Shown here: piece after piece, positions 24,962 to 26,188 of the stretch
Layout of the letters: each line of letters opens with the position of its first letter
Position numbering within the stretch: the first letter of the stretch is position 1
Source: a virus
Virus record (IMG/VR): IMGVR_UViG_3300009071_000057
Span: 1-26,188 of that record
DNA: 26,188 nt
Strand: one strand, 5' to 3'
The notes under the pieces: model-generated
Told to the model about the DNA's origin: nothing
Databases searched by the model: none
The model's input: only the letters and a program-made list of their open reading frames with translations
Translations under genes and position numbers: made by a program

Positions 24962-24986
24962 ATTCTATTTCTTTTTTGTATCTTTG
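24957..24986 (+). promoter_or_regulatory. Bacteroidota-type promoter for the isolated + strand gene
   Basis: The -7 box TATCTTTG (24979-24986) is a perfect consensus; 19 bases upstream is TTC (24957-24959), one mismatch from TTG. The box ends 19 bases before the ATG at 25006. It lies in the short divergent gap between UDG and the + strand gene. Confidence 0.5.
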
Positions 24987-25005
24987 ATTAATTAATACAG
25001 TTACT

Positions 25006-25428
25006 ATGTCAGATAAAAAACAATTCATCACTTATGATACTACTAAAAACTTAGTAGCAGATATTAATCCTGCTTTTATCTCAGGACTACAAGCAATATA
25101 TGGTAGATACCTTCTTGAATTCTATCCAGATGCTAGCAAATTTGGTATACTTATACAAGACTTCAATGAAACAATTATGGAGCCTGAAAAAGCCAAGCTC
25201 AAAAATAGACAGTTTACTCCAATTGAGAGTGAACTATATACTTTATATTCTATCATTAATATATTCAAGGCTTTTGCAAAAGAGCAAGGGCTTGAACAGT
25301 ATGAAGACCTTAAAGTAACTGAAAATGACTTTGCTAAAGTTGTGTCTGATCTTAAAGAAGAGACTAACAACCCAACGGAGATGCTACAAAAATTAGCTGT
25401 TAAGCTAGATGAAATGAAATCATCTTAA
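25006..25428 (+). CDS. Hypothetical protein, isolated + strand gene
   Basis: 140 residues, acidic, predicted helical except for the N-terminus (ITYDTTKNLVADINPAFI). There is no membrane segment or recognised motif; the C-terminus (DLKEETNNPTEMLQKLAVKLDEM) is amphipathic and may be coiled coil. It is the only + strand gene in the DNA-metabolism region, with its own TATCTTTG promoter, and overlaps the opposing gene tail-to-tail by 9 bases. Separate orientation and promoter suggest different timing from its neighbours. Function unknown. Confidence 0.7.
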   Translation: MSDKKQFITYDTTKNLVADINPAFISGLQAIYGRYLLEFYPDASKFGILIQDFNETIMEPEKAKLKNRQFTPIESELYTLYSIINIFKAFAKEQGLEQYEDLKVTENDFAKVVSDLKEETNNPTEMLQKLAVKLDEMKSS

Positions 25429-25803
25429 TTGCATACCTGCAAAGTCACCTATTTCTAAAGCTGCTTGTATAGCAAGATTCAATTCTTCTTTATCACACTT
25501 AGCAAATGATTTACAATATTCTTTATTGTTTTTCATAAAGCATAAGCCTGCTTTTCTTTTTACTTGTAACTTTACCTCTTCAAAGGTATAACCAAGTTCA
25601 TTTGCTATCTCACGTATCATTGCGTGTACTCTAGCTAACTGTGGATTACTACCTTTACCATCTTGTATACCAATAAATATCTCTACTCTTGCACCATCCT
25701 TATGGTCCTTGAAGAAGCCTTCATATTTATTCTTGAATGCTTTTATAGGAAAATGTAACTTTCCATCTTTTACTGTACCTTCTATAAATAACTGATCTTT
25801 CAT
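25420..25803 (-). CDS. NinB-like recombination protein (tentative)
   Basis: 127 residues. The middle part, PQLARVHAMIREIANELGYTFEEV, followed by KRKAGLCF and a helical end, resembles the NinB/Orf-type pattern (a helical stretch after a beta N-terminus, then GYT.EEVK). Lambda NinB (Orf) binds ssDNA and helps load recombinases. The recombination genes elsewhere in the window fit that role. The match is by eye and moderate. Its ATG overlaps the stop of the upstream small ORF. Confidence 0.5.
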   Translation of the reverse strand: MKDQLFIEGTVKDGKLHFPIKAFKNKYEGFFKDHKDGARVEIFIGIQDGKGSNPQLARVHAMIREIANELGYTFEEVKLQVKRKAGLCFMKNNKEYCKSFAKCDKEELNLAIQAALEIGDFAGMQLR

Positions 25804-25955
25804 TTTATTAAGTTATGTACAATTAGTACTGCAATACCTATAACAAACATCCAGGCTACATATTCTATAATTTTGTAGGTTTGTTCCATCTTTTCACGTG
25901 TTCTACCTTGGTTATGATGCTTTAATCCATCATGTATTTTTTTAAGATCTTTCAT
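25800..25955 (-). CDS. 51-residue protein with one TM segment
   Basis: The N-terminal half is charged (MKDLKKIHDGLKHHNQGRTR) and the second half hydrophobic (YVAWMFVIGIAVLIV), ending HNLIK. The stop overlaps the next start as ATGA, and its own ATG overlaps the end of the preceding ORF by 14 bases. Likely an inner-membrane peptide; function unknown. Confidence 0.55.
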   Translation of the reverse strand: MKDLKKIHDGLKHHNQGRTREKMEQTYKIIEYVAWMFVIGIAVLIVHNLIK

Positions 25956-26082
25956 TTGTATTTTTTTTTAGTTGTGCTTCTAATATCTCAATAGCTACTT
26001 CCAAGTTCCTTCTTGAGGAACCTGGTAAAGTATCTACATTATCTAATAGATTAATTATATCCTTTATAATTATATTATTCAT
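25942..26082 (-). CDS. 46-residue hypothetical protein
   Basis: Starts MNNIIIKDIINLLDNVDTLP and continues with SSRRNLEVAIEILEAQLKK; a helical, charged protein. Overlaps both neighbours by a few bases, in the compact style of this region. No family recognised. Existence is supported by the unbroken overlapping chain of frames only. Confidence 0.5.
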   Translation of the reverse strand: MNNIIIKDIINLLDNVDTLPGSSRRNLEVAIEILEAQLKKNTNERS

Positions 26083-26188
26083 GTGTTTCTAATATTCTTT
26101 CTTCAAAGTCTTCTTCTAATAAATCTTGCACGTCTACAGATACAAGGTTACCCACTCTATCTTTAGTAATATACCATACGTGATGTAC
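26075..26188 (-). CDS. 3' end of a gene cut by the window edge
   Basis: 37 codons and a TAA stop are visible; the frame is open at base 26188, so the start lies outside. The residues (VHHVWYITKDRVGNLVSVDV, then an acidic end EEDFEERILETHE) give no family call. Its stop overlaps the next ATG by 8 bases, placing it in the same transcript as the small ORFs. Confidence 0.5.
   Translation of the reverse strand, partial: VHHVWYITKDRVGNLVSVDVQDLLEEDFEERILETHE

Noticed and set aside
26003-26023. Hairpin AGGTTCC/GGAACTT on the - strand
   Set aside because: Seven pairs inside the 46-residue ORF with no T-run; not enough to call a terminator or regulatory site.
1-26188. Reassigned stop codons, as in some Bacteroidota phages
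   Set aside because: Frames end properly at TAA, TGA and TAG with tight ATGA/TAATG couplings; no gene is broken by an in-frame stop.
1-26188. Lysogeny genes, mobile elements, CRISPR arrays
   Set aside because: No integrase, repressor-excisionase pair, transposase, terminal inverted repeats or regular spaced repeats were found.

Overview
This window looks like part of a large, lytic-type tailed phage genome whose host is probably a member of the Bacteroidota (flavobacterium-like). The DNA is strongly AT-rich. Start codons sit in A/T-rich contexts with no Shine-Dalgarno sequence. Several promoter-like sites carry the Bacteroidota -7 element TAnnTTTG, three of them as the exact octamer TATCTTTG. 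Frames close with TAA, TGA and TAG, so no stop codon is reassigned. I saw no rRNA, tRNA, CRISPR array, integrase, transposase or IS element. Coding is almost continuous and no stretch over 300 bases lacks a gene.

Region 1 (1-6983, + strand) is a late/virion block. It holds the 3' part of a huge repeat-rich tail-fibre-like protein, then a 1109-residue virion adhesin with a tandem-95 (cadherin-like) domain, an Ig-like domain and a C-terminal VWA-type MIDAS motif, then two small unknown genes. Region 2 (7005-24961, - strand) converges on it with a 21-base gap and is the DNA-metabolism block. Read in its own direction it runs: uracil-DNA glycosylase; a promoter; a DnaA-domain-IV-like protein; an unknown (possible helicase accessory); a DnaB-type helicase; an unknown; a Sak4-like RecA-fold ATPase; a probable SSB; a terminator; a TOPRIM primase-like protein; a RusA resolvase; an unknown; a VWA/HExxH protein; a MoxR-type AAA+ ATPase; two mutually similar unknown proteins; a PD-(D/E)XK nuclease; two unknowns; a terminator; a small helical protein; a compact family B DNA polymerase; a spore-photoproduct-lyase-like radical SAM protein; a promoter; a DUF932 protein; a structured RNA; and three small genes ending in a dATP/dGTP diphosphohydrolase-like protein. 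Region 3 (25006-26188) has one isolated + strand gene with its own promoter, converging on a - strand chain: a NinB-like protein, two very small ORFs and a gene cut by the window edge.

How it fits together: the DnaA-like protein, helicase, primase, SSB and PolB form a phage replisome. Sak4/SSB, RusA, the PD-(D/E)XK nuclease and the NinB-like protein form a recombination set. UDG and the SPL-like enzyme suggest uracil and UV-lesion repair. Two intrinsic terminators follow the SSB-like gene and the 139-residue gene, and a terminator-shaped hairpin lies inside the VWA gene, so mRNA supply is probably stepped along the operon. The best candidates for undescribed biology are the VWA/HExxH-MoxR-paralogue-pair module (13979-18627), the structured RNA at 7710-7789, and the self-contained expression unit of the 139-residue protein.
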